Below are positions 52,505 to 61,072 of a stretch of DNA of 64,000 bases, piece by piece. The translations under genes and the position numbers were made by a program. Location of the stretch: NCBI GenBank assembly GCA_037045045.1, contig JBAOHL010000003.1, positions 434,001 to 498,000 on the forward strand, written 5' to 3'. How positions within the stretch are numbered: position 1 is the stretch's first letter; each line of letters opens with the position of its first letter. This DNA comes from Phosphoribacter sp037045045. Its GTDB lineage: Bacteria > Actinomycetota > Actinomycetes > Actinomycetales > Dermatophilaceae. The notes below the pieces were generated by a model. The model ran no database searches and was not told where the DNA came from. It saw only the letters and a list, made by a program, of their open reading frames with translations.

Positions 52505-54277
52505 TCAGTAGTTGCGGAACCCCTTCTTCGTCTTGCGTCCGAGGTAGCCCGCGGTGACGAGGTGCTCGAGCAACGGTGCCGGCTTGAATCCGGGCTCGTG
52601 AAACTCGGTGTAGAGCTCGTTCTGGATCGCGAGCGAGACGTCGAGGCCGACGACGTCGAGCAGTTCGAACGGCCCCATGGGGTAGCGCGTGCCGCTGCGC
52701 ATGGCGGTGTCGATATCGTCGGCGGTCGCGTAGTGCCCTTCGAGCATCCGGATGGCCTCGTTGAGGTAAGGGAAGAGCAACGCGTTGACGATGAAGCCGG
52801 ACCGGTCGCCGCAGCGCACCGGGTGCTTGCCGACCTTGCGCGAGAGCGCCACGGTCGTCTCGACGACGTCCTTGGCAGTGACAACCGTGTCGACGACCTC
52901 GACCAGGCGCATGACCTGGGCGGGGTTGAAGAAGTGCATGCCGACAACGTCGGCCGGTCGGCTGGTGACATTGGCGCACTGGATGATCGGCAGCGACGAA
53001 GTCGTCGTGGCGAGGATCGCCCCGGGCTTGCAGATGCGGTCCAGGTCGCGGAAGAGCTCCTGTTTGATCTCGAGGTCCTCGGCGATCGCCTCGATGACGA
53101 TGTCGACGTCGGCGAGGTCCTCGCGCGTCGTCGATCCGGTCAGCCGGCCCAAGACGGCGTCGGCCGCCTCCTGGGTGAGCTTGCCCCGGTCGATCATCCG
53201 CGCCTGCCCCTTGACGATCGCCGCCTTCACGCCGTCGACCTTGTCCTGCCCACGGGCCACGTAGACGACGTCGTAGCCGGCCTTGGCGAACACCTCGACG
53301 ATGCCGGTGGCCATGGTCCCCGACCCGACGACGCCGACCTTGGCGATCGGCCGGGGCAGGTCGGTGTCGGTGGAGGCGATCGGCGTCAGGGCGTCGGCGA
53401 CGATCTCCGAGCCACCCGGTCCGTCGTAGGTGTAGAAGCCGCGGCCGGTCTTGCGGCCCAGCAACCCGGCCTTGATCATCTGCTTGAGGATCGGCCGGGG
53501 GGCGTGCAGGCGGTCACCGTCGTCGCGGTACATGGACTCGAGGACCTCGTATGCCGTGTCGAGGCCGATGAGGTCGAGCGTGAGCAGCGGGCCCATCCGG
53601 AGGCCGCAGCCCAGCTGCATGGCCGCGTCGATGTCCTCGCGGGTCGCGTACTTGTTCTCGTACATCTGCACCGCGTGGTTGAGGTACGCGAACGTCAGGT
53701 CGTTGACGATGAACCCCGGCCGGTCGCCGACCGTCACGTGGTCCTTGCCGAGCTTCTCGGCCAGCGCGTGGGCGGAGGCGACCGCCTCGTCGGAGGTGAT
53801 GATCGAGCGGACGACCTCGACGAACGGGAGGACCGGCACCGGGTTGAAGAAGTGCAGGCCGACCACCCGCGAGGGCGTCTTCGTGGCCACCGCCACCTCG
53901 ATCATCTTCAGCGCCGAGGTATTCGTCGCGAGCACCGTCTCCGGCGCGACGATGGCCTCGAGGTCGGCGAAGATCTTCTGCTTGAGCGCAAGTCGGTCGG
54001 GGACTGCCTCGATGACGAGTTCGGCCCCCTTGACCGCGGTGAGGTCGGCGGTAAGGGTGACCCGCCTGGCCATGGCGTCGGCCTCCTCCTGGGTCATCTT
54101 GCCGCCCTGCACGGCGCGGGCGACCGAGGAGTCGATGCGGGCCTGTGCGGGGGCGATCCCGGCGTCGTCCTTGACGACCCCGACGACCTCGATCCCGTTG
54201 CGAGCGAGGACTTCGACGATGCCCGCGCCCATGACGCCGACTCCGACCACACCGACTTTGCTGAACTCAGAGGCCAT
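52505..54277 (-). CDS. double-module 3-hydroxyacyl-CoA (3-hydroxybutyryl-CoA) dehydrogenase
   Basis: 590 aa with two complete dehydrogenase modules in tandem. Module 1 (about 1-295) has GVGVMGAG (12-19) and GLHFFNPVPVLPFVEVV, ending GRKTGRGFYTYDG. Module 2 (about 310-590) has GSGTMATG and GMHFFNPAQVMRLVEVV, ending GRKTKKGFRNY. Both keep the catalytic His of HFFNP, so both may be active. Single-module enzymes are about 285 aa. It would reduce acetoacetyl-CoA to 3-hydroxybutyryl-CoA for the ethylmalonyl-CoA pathway or act in beta-oxidation. It is transcribed away from the gene at 54467. Confidence 0.9.
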   Translation of the reverse strand: MASEFSKVGVVGVGVMGAGIVEVLARNGIEVVGVVKDDAGIAPAQARIDSSVARAVQGGKMTQEEADAMARRVTLTADLTAVKGAELVIEAVPDRLALKQKIFADLEAIVAPETVLATNTSALKMIEVAVATKTPSRVVGLHFFNPVPVLPFVEVVRSIITSDEAVASAHALAEKLGKDHVTVGDRPGFIVNDLTFAYLNHAVQMYENKYATREDIDAAMQLGCGLRMGPLLTLDLIGLDTAYEVLESMYRDDGDRLHAPRPILKQMIKAGLLGRKTGRGFYTYDGPGGSEIVADALTPIASTDTDLPRPIAKVGVVGSGTMATGIVEVFAKAGYDVVYVARGQDKVDGVKAAIVKGQARMIDRGKLTQEAADAVLGRLTGSTTREDLADVDIVIEAIAEDLEIKQELFRDLDRICKPGAILATTTSSLPIIQCANVTSRPADVVGMHFFNPAQVMRLVEVVDTVVTAKDVVETTVALSRKVGKHPVRCGDRSGFIVNALLFPYLNEAIRMLEGHYATADDIDTAMRSGTRYPMGPFELLDVVGLDVSLAIQNELYTEFHEPGFKPAPLLEHLVTAGYLGRKTKKGFRNY

Positions 54278-54466
54278 ACGGCGAGTCTGGCACCCGGCGT
54301 TACCCCGGGGTAGGCGAGGGCAGCGCGACCGTGGTCACATCGGCGGACCGACCCGTCCCTGAGCTCGTGACGCCCCACCTTCGCCGTATCGCCCTGGGCC
54401 GGACGACGAGGCAGCGCGCACCCTGCGGGGCTTCCACACCGGGCCGTCACGGCGCATCATGAAGAC

Positions 54467-54823
54467 GTGAAGCGCTACGAGGTGACGATCCGCGTGCCCG
54501 GTATGCCGCCGGTCACCGACGTCCTGCGCGCACCGTCCGCCCAGGCGGCATACGAGCGGGTGCGTGATTCCTCGATGCACCTACGCTCCGGGCGAGGTGC
54601 CAGGGTCACGGTGCGCCGGGTGGGCAAGACCAAGGTGTTCGCCACGGAGGCCAGCGGCGGAGCGAGCCGCGAGCTGCGCTACTACCGCGGTGGTCCCGAG
54701 GGACCGGACCTCGACGACGGCACGGCCGGGGTCCGCGAACCCCGCCGACCTCGACCGTCCCCCTCGTCGATGTCGGCGGCGCTGCCGTTGCCCCGCGAGT
54801 TGCAGCCGGACGCGCTGCCCTGA
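54467..54823 (+). CDS. small hypothetical protein
   Basis: 118 aa from GTG 54467. The first 70 residues form a compact basic domain (KRYEVTIRVPGMPPVTDVLR, AAYERVRDSSMHLRSG, RVTVRRVGKTKVFATEA), and the remainder is Pro/Arg-rich low complexity. No family recognised. Two copies of the octamer lie inside it in opposite orientations (54501 and 54546), one encoding GMPP, the other AAYE. It ends 61 bp before nucS, which has its own promoter. A DNA- or RNA-binding role is possible given the charge but is only a guess. Confidence 0.55.
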   Translation: MKRYEVTIRVPGMPPVTDVLRAPSAQAAYERVRDSSMHLRSGRGARVTVRRVGKTKVFATEASGGASRELRYYRGGPEGPDLDDGTAGVREPRRPRPSPSSMSAALPLPRELQPDALP

Positions 54824-54870
54824 CCGGCCGGCACTCCACCAGGCCGCGCCGACCCGACTCGCGCGACCAC

Positions 54871-54876
54871 TAGGCT
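54871..54876 (+). promoter_or_regulatory. -10 element of a leaderless promoter for nucS
   Basis: TAGGCT lies eight bases before GTG 54885. No Shine-Dalgarno sequence is seen between, and the frame's extension to 54564 lacks NucS homology. Confidence 0.45.
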
Positions 54877-54884
54877 GGGCGACC

Positions 54885-55580
54885 GTGCGCCTCGTCATCG
54901 CCCGCTGCTCGGTGGACTACGAGGGACGCCTGGCGGCGCACCTGCCGTTGGCCACCCGGCTGCTCATGGTCAAGGCCGACGGCTCGGTGCTCGTCCACAG
55001 CGACGGCGGGTCGTACAAGCCCCTGAACTGGATGTCCGCACCCTGCGTAACCACGCAGATCGACCCCGAGCCGGCCGAATCCGCCGAGGGGACGACCCTC
55101 GTGTGGCTGGTGCGCCAGTCGAAGTCCGGGGACGCGCTGCGGATCCGGGTGCACGAGATCCTCCACGACAGCGCTCACGACCTCGGATCCGACCCGGGCC
55201 TGGTCAAGGAGGGTGTCGAGGCTCATCTGCAGGCGCTGCTGGCCGAACACATCCACACCCTCGGCGAAGGCTGGACGCTGGTGCGGCGCGAGCACATGAC
55301 GGCGATCGGTCCGGTCGACATCCTCGCGCGGGATGCCGGGCGCCACCACGTCGCCGTCGAGATCAAGCGGCGCGGCGAGATCGACGGGGTCGAGCAGCTG
55401 ACCCGCTACCTCGACCTGCTCAACCGCGACCCCGTCCTGGCCCCCGTCACCGGGATTTTCGCCGCTCAAGAGATCAAGCCGCAGGCGCGTACCCTGGCCG
55501 AGGACCGCGGCATCCGTTGCGTCGTGCTCGACTACGACGCCCTGCGCGGCATCGACGACCTGGAATCTCGGCTGTTCTGA
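54885..55580 (+). CDS. nucS: mismatch-specific endonuclease NucS/EndoMS
   Basis: 231 aa. The N-terminal beta domain (RLVIARCSVDYEGRLAAHLP, LLMVKADGSVLVHSDGGSYK) binds DNA and forms the dimer. The C-terminal RecB-like nuclease carries GPVDILARD and HHVAVEIKRRGEID, the D-E-K active site at about residues 145-161. It ends GIDDLESRLF, resembling the sliding-clamp binding tail of actinobacterial NucS. This enzyme replaces MutS/MutL mismatch repair in mycobacteria and relatives and also limits recombination between diverged sequences. Confidence 0.94.
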   Translation: MRLVIARCSVDYEGRLAAHLPLATRLLMVKADGSVLVHSDGGSYKPLNWMSAPCVTTQIDPEPAESAEGTTLVWLVRQSKSGDALRIRVHEILHDSAHDLGSDPGLVKEGVEAHLQALLAEHIHTLGEGWTLVRREHMTAIGPVDILARDAGRHHVAVEIKRRGEIDGVEQLTRYLDLLNRDPVLAPVTGIFAAQEIKPQARTLAEDRGIRCVVLDYDALRGIDDLESRLF

Positions 55581-55630
55581 GGCCGATTGGGGCGGATGGG
55601 GGCCGGATCGATCGGGCCACGGGCCGTCGG

Positions 55631-56275
55631 TCAGCCGGACTCGCCCCGGCGTGGCCCCCGGACGTCCCCGGTGCCCGGCCACGGGGCGGCCAACCGCCAG
55701 CCGTCGCCGTCGCGCGACAGGGCGACCACGGCGGTGTTGGGCAGGGGCGGGCGCGCGATCCGCGGCCCCGCGGCATCCATCGCCAGCAGGGGCAGCGACA
55801 ACGACATCACGCCGCCGTGGCTCACCACGAGGACGGCCTCGCCGCGATGGCGGTCGGCCACTGCGTCCAGGGCCAGCCGCATCCGGTCGACGATCTCGCG
55901 GCCGGACTCCCCACCCGGCCATCGCTCGTCGAGTTCCCCCGCTAGCCACGCGTCGTAGCACCCTCGTCGCAGCGCCTCGTCCCAGTGGTGTCCCTCCAGC
56001 GACCCCGCGGCGAACTCGTGCACTCCATCGAGCACCTCGATGGGCGTGCCCAGCCGGGTGGCGACGATGGCGCCGGTCTGCACGGCGCGGTCCAGTCGAC
56101 TCGGGTAGACGACGGCGATCCGTTCGGGCACCAGTCGCTCGGCGAGGTCCGCGGCTTGGTGCCGGCCGAGGTCGGTGAGTGTGCCACCGGCGTCGGTGAC
56201 GACGTCGTCCACGGCATACGTCGCCTGACCGTGACGCGCGACGAACACCCGCGCCGGGCATTGCAGATCGCTCAC
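55631..56275 (-). CDS. histidine phosphatase superfamily (phosphoglycerate-mutase-like) protein
   Basis: 214 aa. The catalytic strand is VFVARHGQATY (RHG at 14-16), with the second arginine in VYPSRLDRAVQTG, a central HEFAAGSLEGHHWD acid segment and the second histidine in LVVSHGGVMS. Members remove phosphate from sugars, nucleotides or cobalamin intermediates; the B12 context (PduO, mutases) makes a CobC-like role possible but unproven. The GTG start is preceded by CATACT six bases upstream, itself the edge of a CGGCATAC octamer (56283-56290). It converges on nucS. Confidence 0.85.
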   Translation of the reverse strand: MSDLQCPARVFVARHGQATYAVDDVVTDAGGTLTDLGRHQAADLAERLVPERIAVVYPSRLDRAVQTGAIVATRLGTPIEVLDGVHEFAAGSLEGHHWDEALRRGCYDAWLAGELDERWPGGESGREIVDRMRLALDAVADRHRGEAVLVVSHGGVMSLSLPLLAMDAAGPRIARPPLPNTAVVALSRDGDGWRLAAPWPGTGDVRGPRRGESG

Positions 56276-56330
56276 CCGGCGAGTATGCCGCGTGCAGCCA
56301 CGACGAGGCCCGGCAGTCCCGGACGAATCC

Positions 56331-58391
56331 TCAGGCCGACTCGGGCACGAGCGCGGGCAGGCCCCGCGCCGCGCGGATGATCCGGACGAAGTCGCCCATG
56401 ATGTCGTTGAGCCCGAAGTCCTTCGGGGTGAAGACCGCAGCGACGCCCTGGGCCTTCAGCGCCGCACCGTCGCTCTCGGGGATGATGCCGCCGACGACGA
56501 CCGGGACCTCTCCGACGCCGGCCGCCTTGAGCCCGGCGAGGACCTCGGGGACCAGTTCCATGTGCGAACCGGACAGGATGGACAGCCCGACGAGGTGCAC
56601 GTCCTCGGCGACGGCGGCGGCGACGATCTGTTCGGGCGTCAGGCGGATGCCCTGGTAGATGACCTCGAAACCGGCGTCCCGGGCCCGTACGGCGATCTGT
56701 TCGGCGCCGTTGCTGTGGCCGTCGAGGCCCGGCTTGCCGACCAGCACGCGCAGCTTCTCGCCGAGGTCCACTCCGGTGCGTGCGACCTGTTCGCGCACCC
56801 GGCTGAGCTCGCCCGAGGCGTCGCCGCTGACTCCGACCGAGCCCGAGACGCCGGTGGGGGCACGGTACTCGCCGAACTGGTCCCGCAGGGCCTGGGCCCA
56901 CTCCCCCGTGGTGACCTTCGCGCGAGCACACTCCAGGGACGCCGGCATGAGGTTGACCCCGGATGCCGAGTCGGCGCGCAGTCGAGCCAGCGCGGCCTGG
57001 GCTCGCTCCCGGTCTGCCGGGTCGGCGTCCCGCGCCTCGCGCCACGCCTTGATCGCGGCGACCGCGGCGTGCTCCACCGCCGGATCGACGGTCTGGATGG
57101 CCGTGTCGAGGTCGGCGGTGAGGGGGTTGGGCTCGGTCGTCGTGAACGCGTTCAGCCCGACGACGACGTCCTCGCCGGCCTCGATGCGCTGGCGCCGCGC
57201 GGCATGCGAGGCGACGAGCGCGGACTTCATGTAGCCACTCTCGACGGCGGCCACGGCCCCGCCCATCTCCTGGACCCGGTCGATCTCGGCCATCGCGCCG
57301 TCGACGATCTCGCGGACCTTCGCGTCGACGACGACCGACCCGGTGAACAGGTCGTCGTACTCGAGCAGGTCCGACTCCATCGCGAGCACCTGTTGGATGC
57401 GCAGCGACCACTGCTGGTCCCAGGGTCGTGGCAACCCGAGCGCCTCGTTCCACGCCGGCAGCTGGACCGCACGGGCCCGGGCGTCCTTGGACAGGGTCAC
57501 CGCGAGCATCTCCAGGACGATGCGCTGGACGTTGTTCTCCGGTTGGGCCTCGGTCAGGCCCAGGGAGTTGACCTGGACGCCGTAACGGAAGCGCCGCGCC
57601 ACCGGGTCGGTCACGCCGTAGCGTTCCTGAGTCACCCGGTCCCAGATCTCGACGAAGGCGCGCATCTTGCACATCTCCTCGACAAAGCGCACCCCGGCGT
57701 TGACGAAGAAGGAGATCCGGGCGACGACGTCGGCGAAGGCCTCCGGCGGTACCTGGCCCGAGTCGCGGACCGCGTCGAGGACAGCGATCGCCGTACACAT
57801 CGAATAGGCGATCTCCTGCACCGGCGTGGCCCCGGCCTCCTGCAGGTGGTAGCTGCAGATGTTCGTCGGATTCCACTTGGGGATCTCGGTCACCGAGTAC
57901 GTGATCATGTCGGTAATGAGCCGCAGGGACGGCTCGGGCGGGAAGGCGTAGGTGCCTCGGGAGAGGTACTCCTTGATGATGTCGTTCTGGGTCGTGCCGG
58001 CCAGGGCCTTGACCCACGCGGCCGGGTCTTCGCCGGCCGTCTGCGCCTGTGCCTCCGCGGTGACTTGGTACATCGCCAGCAGCCACATCGCCGTCGCGTT
58101 GATCGTCATCGACGTGTTCATCGCGTTGAGCGGAATGCCCTCGAAGAGCGCCGCCATGTCACCGATGTGACTGATCGGGACGCCGACCTTGCCGACCTCG
58201 CCCCGAGCCAGGACGTGGTCGGGGTCGTACCCGGTCTGGGTGGGCAAGTCGAAGGCGACCGACAGACCCGTCTGCCCCTTGGCGAGGTTGCGACGGTAGA
58301 GGGCGTTGCTGGCCGCGGCGCTGGAATGCCCCGCATACGTGCGGATCACCCAGGGCTTGTCGCGGGTTGGGCGGGAAGGGGTTTCGGCCAT
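56331..58391 (-). CDS. ecm: ethylmalonyl-CoA mutase (MeaA-type)
   Basis: 686 aa with both mutase parts in one chain. The barrel holds WVIRTYAGHSSAAASNALYR, LSVAFDLPTQTGYDPDHVLA and GTTQNDIIKEYLSRGTYAFP. The B12 domain (about 545-680) has the ligand motif KPGLDGHSNG and the late VVGGIIPESD. The FDLPTQTGYD form and MeaA-like N-terminus mark ethylmalonyl-CoA mutase, rather than methylmalonyl-CoA mutase. It converts (2R)-ethylmalonyl-CoA to methylsuccinyl-CoA after Ccr. A leaderless -10 TACGGT (58403-58398) lies six bases before ATG 58391. Confidence 0.94.
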   Translation of the reverse strand: MAETPSRPTRDKPWVIRTYAGHSSAAASNALYRRNLAKGQTGLSVAFDLPTQTGYDPDHVLARGEVGKVGVPISHIGDMAALFEGIPLNAMNTSMTINATAMWLLAMYQVTAEAQAQTAGEDPAAWVKALAGTTQNDIIKEYLSRGTYAFPPEPSLRLITDMITYSVTEIPKWNPTNICSYHLQEAGATPVQEIAYSMCTAIAVLDAVRDSGQVPPEAFADVVARISFFVNAGVRFVEEMCKMRAFVEIWDRVTQERYGVTDPVARRFRYGVQVNSLGLTEAQPENNVQRIVLEMLAVTLSKDARARAVQLPAWNEALGLPRPWDQQWSLRIQQVLAMESDLLEYDDLFTGSVVVDAKVREIVDGAMAEIDRVQEMGGAVAAVESGYMKSALVASHAARRQRIEAGEDVVVGLNAFTTTEPNPLTADLDTAIQTVDPAVEHAAVAAIKAWREARDADPADRERAQAALARLRADSASGVNLMPASLECARAKVTTGEWAQALRDQFGEYRAPTGVSGSVGVSGDASGELSRVREQVARTGVDLGEKLRVLVGKPGLDGHSNGAEQIAVRARDAGFEVIYQGIRLTPEQIVAAAVAEDVHLVGLSILSGSHMELVPEVLAGLKAAGVGEVPVVVGGIIPESDGAALKAQGVAAVFTPKDFGLNDIMGDFVRIIRAARGLPALVPESA

Positions 58392-58432
58392 GCTCCGACC
58401 GTACTCCGAGACCCCGGGGTGGCGGAGTGCCC

Positions 58433-58822
58433 CTAGGCCGTGAGAGGCGCCACGACGGCTCGAGTGGGCTCGCTCACGCCGACGAGGACTCGGTCGAGGT
58501 GGGCGGCGCGCAGGACCCGTGCGGTCCGCTCGGAGACCTCCGACACGACGAGGCGCCGGTCGGCTCGGCGAGCTCGGTGATGGGCCCCGACGAGCACGCC
58601 GAGGGCGGTGAGGTCGCCGACCTCGGCCTGTCCGAGCAGCAGCACGACATCGCCGGTGCCGGTGTCGATGATCCCGTGCAGGAAATCGCGCACCCCGGCG
58701 GCGCTGTGCGCGTCGATCCGACCGCTCACCGTGACGACCTGACCCGTGGCGACCTCGAGGACGCCCATGGGCAGCGGATCTGGCGGCCGGACGCGCCGCC
58801 CCGCGATGACACCCCTGTCCAT
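58433..58822 (-). CDS. STAS-domain (anti-sigma-factor-antagonist-like) protein
   Basis: 129 aa. The STAS pattern is seen as VVTVSGRIDAHSAAGVRDFL, then DVVLLLGQAEVGDLTALGVL and a closing helix-strand. The residue phosphorylated in antagonists (Ser after Asp) is Thr here (GDLTALG). The start may be the internal ATG of MGVLEVATG at about residue 19. No anti-sigma kinase or sigma factor gene is adjacent, so its partner is unknown. It lies 41 bp upstream of ecm on the same strand and is divergent from pduO. Confidence 0.75.
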   Translation of the reverse strand: MDRGVIAGRRVRPPDPLPMGVLEVATGQVVTVSGRIDAHSAAGVRDFLHGIIDTGTGDVVLLLGQAEVGDLTALGVLVGAHHRARRADRRLVVSEVSERTARVLRAAHLDRVLVGVSEPTRAVVAPLTA

Positions 58823-59007
58823 CCAGCCACCCCGTCCGTCGCATCGCCCGACACGGGCTCCTTGACCGGTTGGACGCCGCAGCGAGCGTCCGAGTTGCCC
58901 CGACCGTAGTCAACGTGAGGTCGGTCACGCCATTCGACACGCTGTGACGAATGGGGCGAATGTCGGCTCGCCTCCGGGGCCCACCGCGCATCTGAGAGGC
59001 TGGGGCC

Positions 59008-59640
59008 ATGGTCAACCTCACGAGGATCTACACGCGCACCGGTGACGACGGGACGACGGCGCTCGGGGACTTCACTCGCACAGCCAAGACCGATCCACGG
59101 CTGGGCGCCTACGCCGACGCCAACGAGGCGAACGCCGTCATCGGGGTGGCGCTGGCCCTCGGCGGGCTGCGCGAGGACGTCCGGGCAACCCTCACCCGCG
59201 TGCAGAACGAGCTGTTCGACGTCGGGGCCGACCTCTGCGTGCCCCTGCAGACCGACTACGCCCACCCACCACTGCGGGTGCAGCCGCCGTGGATCGAGGA
59301 CCTCGAGGCGGACTGCGACCGCTACCTCGGCGAGCTGGAGCCGCTGCGCTCGTTCATCCTCCCGGGCGGCAGCGCGGGCGCGGCATACCTGCATCAGGCG
59401 ACCACCGTGGTGCGCCGAGCCGAGCGATCCACCTGGGCGGCCATCGAGCACTACGGCGACCACCCGGGTGCCGAGCGAGGCACCGGGGGGGTCAACCGGT
59501 TGACCGCGACATACCTCAACCGGCTCTCGGACTTGATGTTCGTCCTCGCGAGGGTCGCCAATCTCCCGACCGGCGACGTGCTCTGGCAGCCCGGTGGCGG
59601 GCGCGTGGCGGATCCGACCGTGCGCGGGCGCCGCTCCTAG
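59008..59640 (+). CDS. ATP:cob(I)alamin adenosyltransferase, PduO type
   Basis: 210 aa. The ATP-binding N-terminus is TRIYTRTGDDGTTALGDF (5-22), followed by a five-helix bundle with DANEANAVIGVAL, VVRRAERSTWAAIE and YLNRLSDLMFVLARVAN, all typical of PduO. It makes adenosylcobalamin, the cofactor of Ecm and the mutase at 26.2 kb, and in related systems passes it to the mutase with MeaB as gatekeeper. The start is set at ATG 59008 with family-matching N-terminus; there is no clear Shine-Dalgarno sequence. It converges on the DUF2550 gene. Confidence 0.94.
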   Translation: MVNLTRIYTRTGDDGTTALGDFTRTAKTDPRLGAYADANEANAVIGVALALGGLREDVRATLTRVQNELFDVGADLCVPLQTDYAHPPLRVQPPWIEDLEADCDRYLGELEPLRSFILPGGSAGAAYLHQATTVVRRAERSTWAAIEHYGDHPGAERGTGGVNRLTATYLNRLSDLMFVLARVANLPTGDVLWQPGGGRVADPTVRGRRS

Positions 59641-59654
59641 GTCAGGTCAGGCGC

Positions 59655-60092
59655 TCAGCCGACCGACCCGGCCGAACGCGGCGGCCCGGACTCGACCCAG
59701 GAACGCAACGCCGTGTATGCCGCGGCGGGCAGGGCGAGATCGAAGTCGGTGCCATGGTGGCGACAGGGCACGACGACGGCATCCTCGAGTCCGTCCAGGC
59801 CGGCCTCCGAGGCGGATCGGCGAGGAGCGCCGAGTTCGAGCCCGTCACGCGACCACAGGAACCTGGGGCGCAGGGTCAGCCCGCTTAGGGTGTACCACTG
59901 CAATTCGCCGGAGCCGAACCCCACCAGACCCATCCGCCACCGGGGCCGCAGCGGGAAACGCACCCCACACAAGGTGAGCAATCGGCCCCGCCCGATGGTC
60001 CGCCGGCGGACGAAGAGCAAGACGAGAAAACCCATGCCCAGCCCGACCAGCACGCCGACCGCGACCTCCAGGGAGGTGAGCAGGTCGGCCAC
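59655..60092 (-). CDS. DUF2550 membrane protein
   Basis: 145 aa. One N-terminal helix (VAVGVLVGLGMGFLVLLFVR) is followed by a soluble PH-like region with RPRWRMGLVGFGSGELQWYT, LSGLTLRPRFLWSRDGLEL and VVVPCRHHGTDFDLALPAAA. Actinobacterial DUF2550 proteins sit next to atpC, as here, nine bases downstream. Function is unknown. The conserved position suggests a membrane or envelope role tied to the ATP synthase locus only by location. Confidence 0.85.
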   Translation of the reverse strand: MADLLTSLEVAVGVLVGLGMGFLVLLFVRRRTIGRGRLLTLCGVRFPLRPRWRMGLVGFGSGELQWYTLSGLTLRPRFLWSRDGLELGAPRRSASEAGLDGLEDAVVVPCRHHGTDFDLALPAAAYTALRSWVESGPPRSAGSVG

Positions 60093-60101
60093 GGTGGCGC
60101 C

Positions 60102-60371
60102 TCAGCCGAGCCCGGGCGCGTCCACCGTGTCGGCGACGATGGTGACCCGATCGTGCTCGACCGACAAGAACCCACTGTCCACGGCGGCGACCTTCTTCTC
60201 GCCGCTGGTGGCGTGGATCGTCACGTCACCCGTGACCAGCACGCCGAGCAACGGGGTGTGGCCGGGCAGGATCCCCAACTCGCCGGACGCCGACCGACAG
60301 CGGACCATCGTGGCCTCCCCCGTCCACACCCGACGGTCGGCGGCGACGAGTTCGACCTGCAGTTGGCTCAC
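60102..60371 (-). CDS. atpC: F1F0 ATP synthase epsilon subunit AtpC
   Basis: 89 aa, the short actinobacterial form that ends after the beta domain and lacks the long C-terminal helices. QLQVELVAADRRVWTGEATM begins the fold, GELGILPGHTPLLGVLVTGD is the diagnostic loop, and VDSGFLSVEHDRVTIVAD closes it. A GGAGG site stands five bases before GTG 60371. It is separated from atpD by an inserted HIT-family gene, which is unusual for this operon. Confidence 0.93.
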   Translation of the reverse strand: MSQLQVELVAADRRVWTGEATMVRCRSASGELGILPGHTPLLGVLVTGDVTIHATSGEKKVAAVDSGFLSVEHDRVTIVADTVDAPGLG

Positions 60372-60403
60372 GGTGTCCTCCGGTTCTCGGCGTCGAACCG
60401 ATT

Positions 60404-61072
60404 CTATCGGTCCCCCGGCGCGGCCCCTCGCTGCCCCCGAAGCCATCCGACCTCGTCCAGTCGGTGTCGCAACACCGCCGTGACGTGCTCGAGGTTCTCA
60501 CGCAGGACGGCCTCGGGCATGAGTGGCAGATGCTCGGTCCAGTCCGGCAGGCAGCTCCCGCGAAGTTGGCCGACCCGAGCCGGACGGCCGAGGATGTGGA
60601 CATGCAGGTGGGCGCCACCGTCGCCCCACTTGTTGACGTGGGCTCGGCCGACCGACGGCAGCGACTCCACCGCGGTGGCCACCGCGGCGGTGAGGACGCC
60701 GAACTCGGCAGCGTCCGTCGCGTCGAGATCTGTCAGGTCGAGGTGCTCGACGGGCTGCACGATCAGCCACGCGGGCAGGACGGGGGTCTGCCGCTCCGGC
60801 ACGACCAGCCAGCGATCGTCTCGCCACAACGCACCGGCGATCGCCGCGTTACGCCGGCCGGGATCGGCGCACCAGCACGTGGCCGGGTCTTCGCCGGCGC
60901 GTGGGGGCTCGACCGGCTGCAGTGGGGCCAACCGACGGACCACGAGCGAGTCCGTCTCGTACGGGAAGATGTCCCACTCGCTGAGGGCATCGGTCGACAT
61001 GGTCGGCAGGCGCCCCTCCGGGCCGGCAGCGGCGATTAGGCGGGCGTAGTAATCCTCGGCGCTCTCGGGCAT
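60404..61072 (-). CDS. HIT-superfamily protein inserted between atpD and atpC
   Basis: 222 aa. The HIT motif is HLHVHILGRP (H-x-H-x-H) preceded by GRAHVNKWGDGGA, with a strand-rich N-terminus (SLVVRRLAPLQPVEP, DRWLVVPERQTPVLPAWLIV) like galactose-1-phosphate uridylyltransferase or Ap4A-hydrolase relatives. It contains one CWCADPGRR segment that could bind zinc. The ATG follows TACCGT by six bases (minus strand), so it may have its own leaderless promoter within the atp operon. It is 67 bp after atpD and 32 bp before atpC. Confidence 0.85.
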   Translation of the reverse strand: MPESAEDYYARLIAAAGPEGRLPTMSTDALSEWDIFPYETDSLVVRRLAPLQPVEPPRAGEDPATCWCADPGRRNAAIAGALWRDDRWLVVPERQTPVLPAWLIVQPVEHLDLTDLDATDAAEFGVLTAAVATAVESLPSVGRAHVNKWGDGGAHLHVHILGRPARVGQLRGSCLPDWTEHLPLMPEAVLRENLEHVTAVLRHRLDEVGWLRGQRGAAPGDR

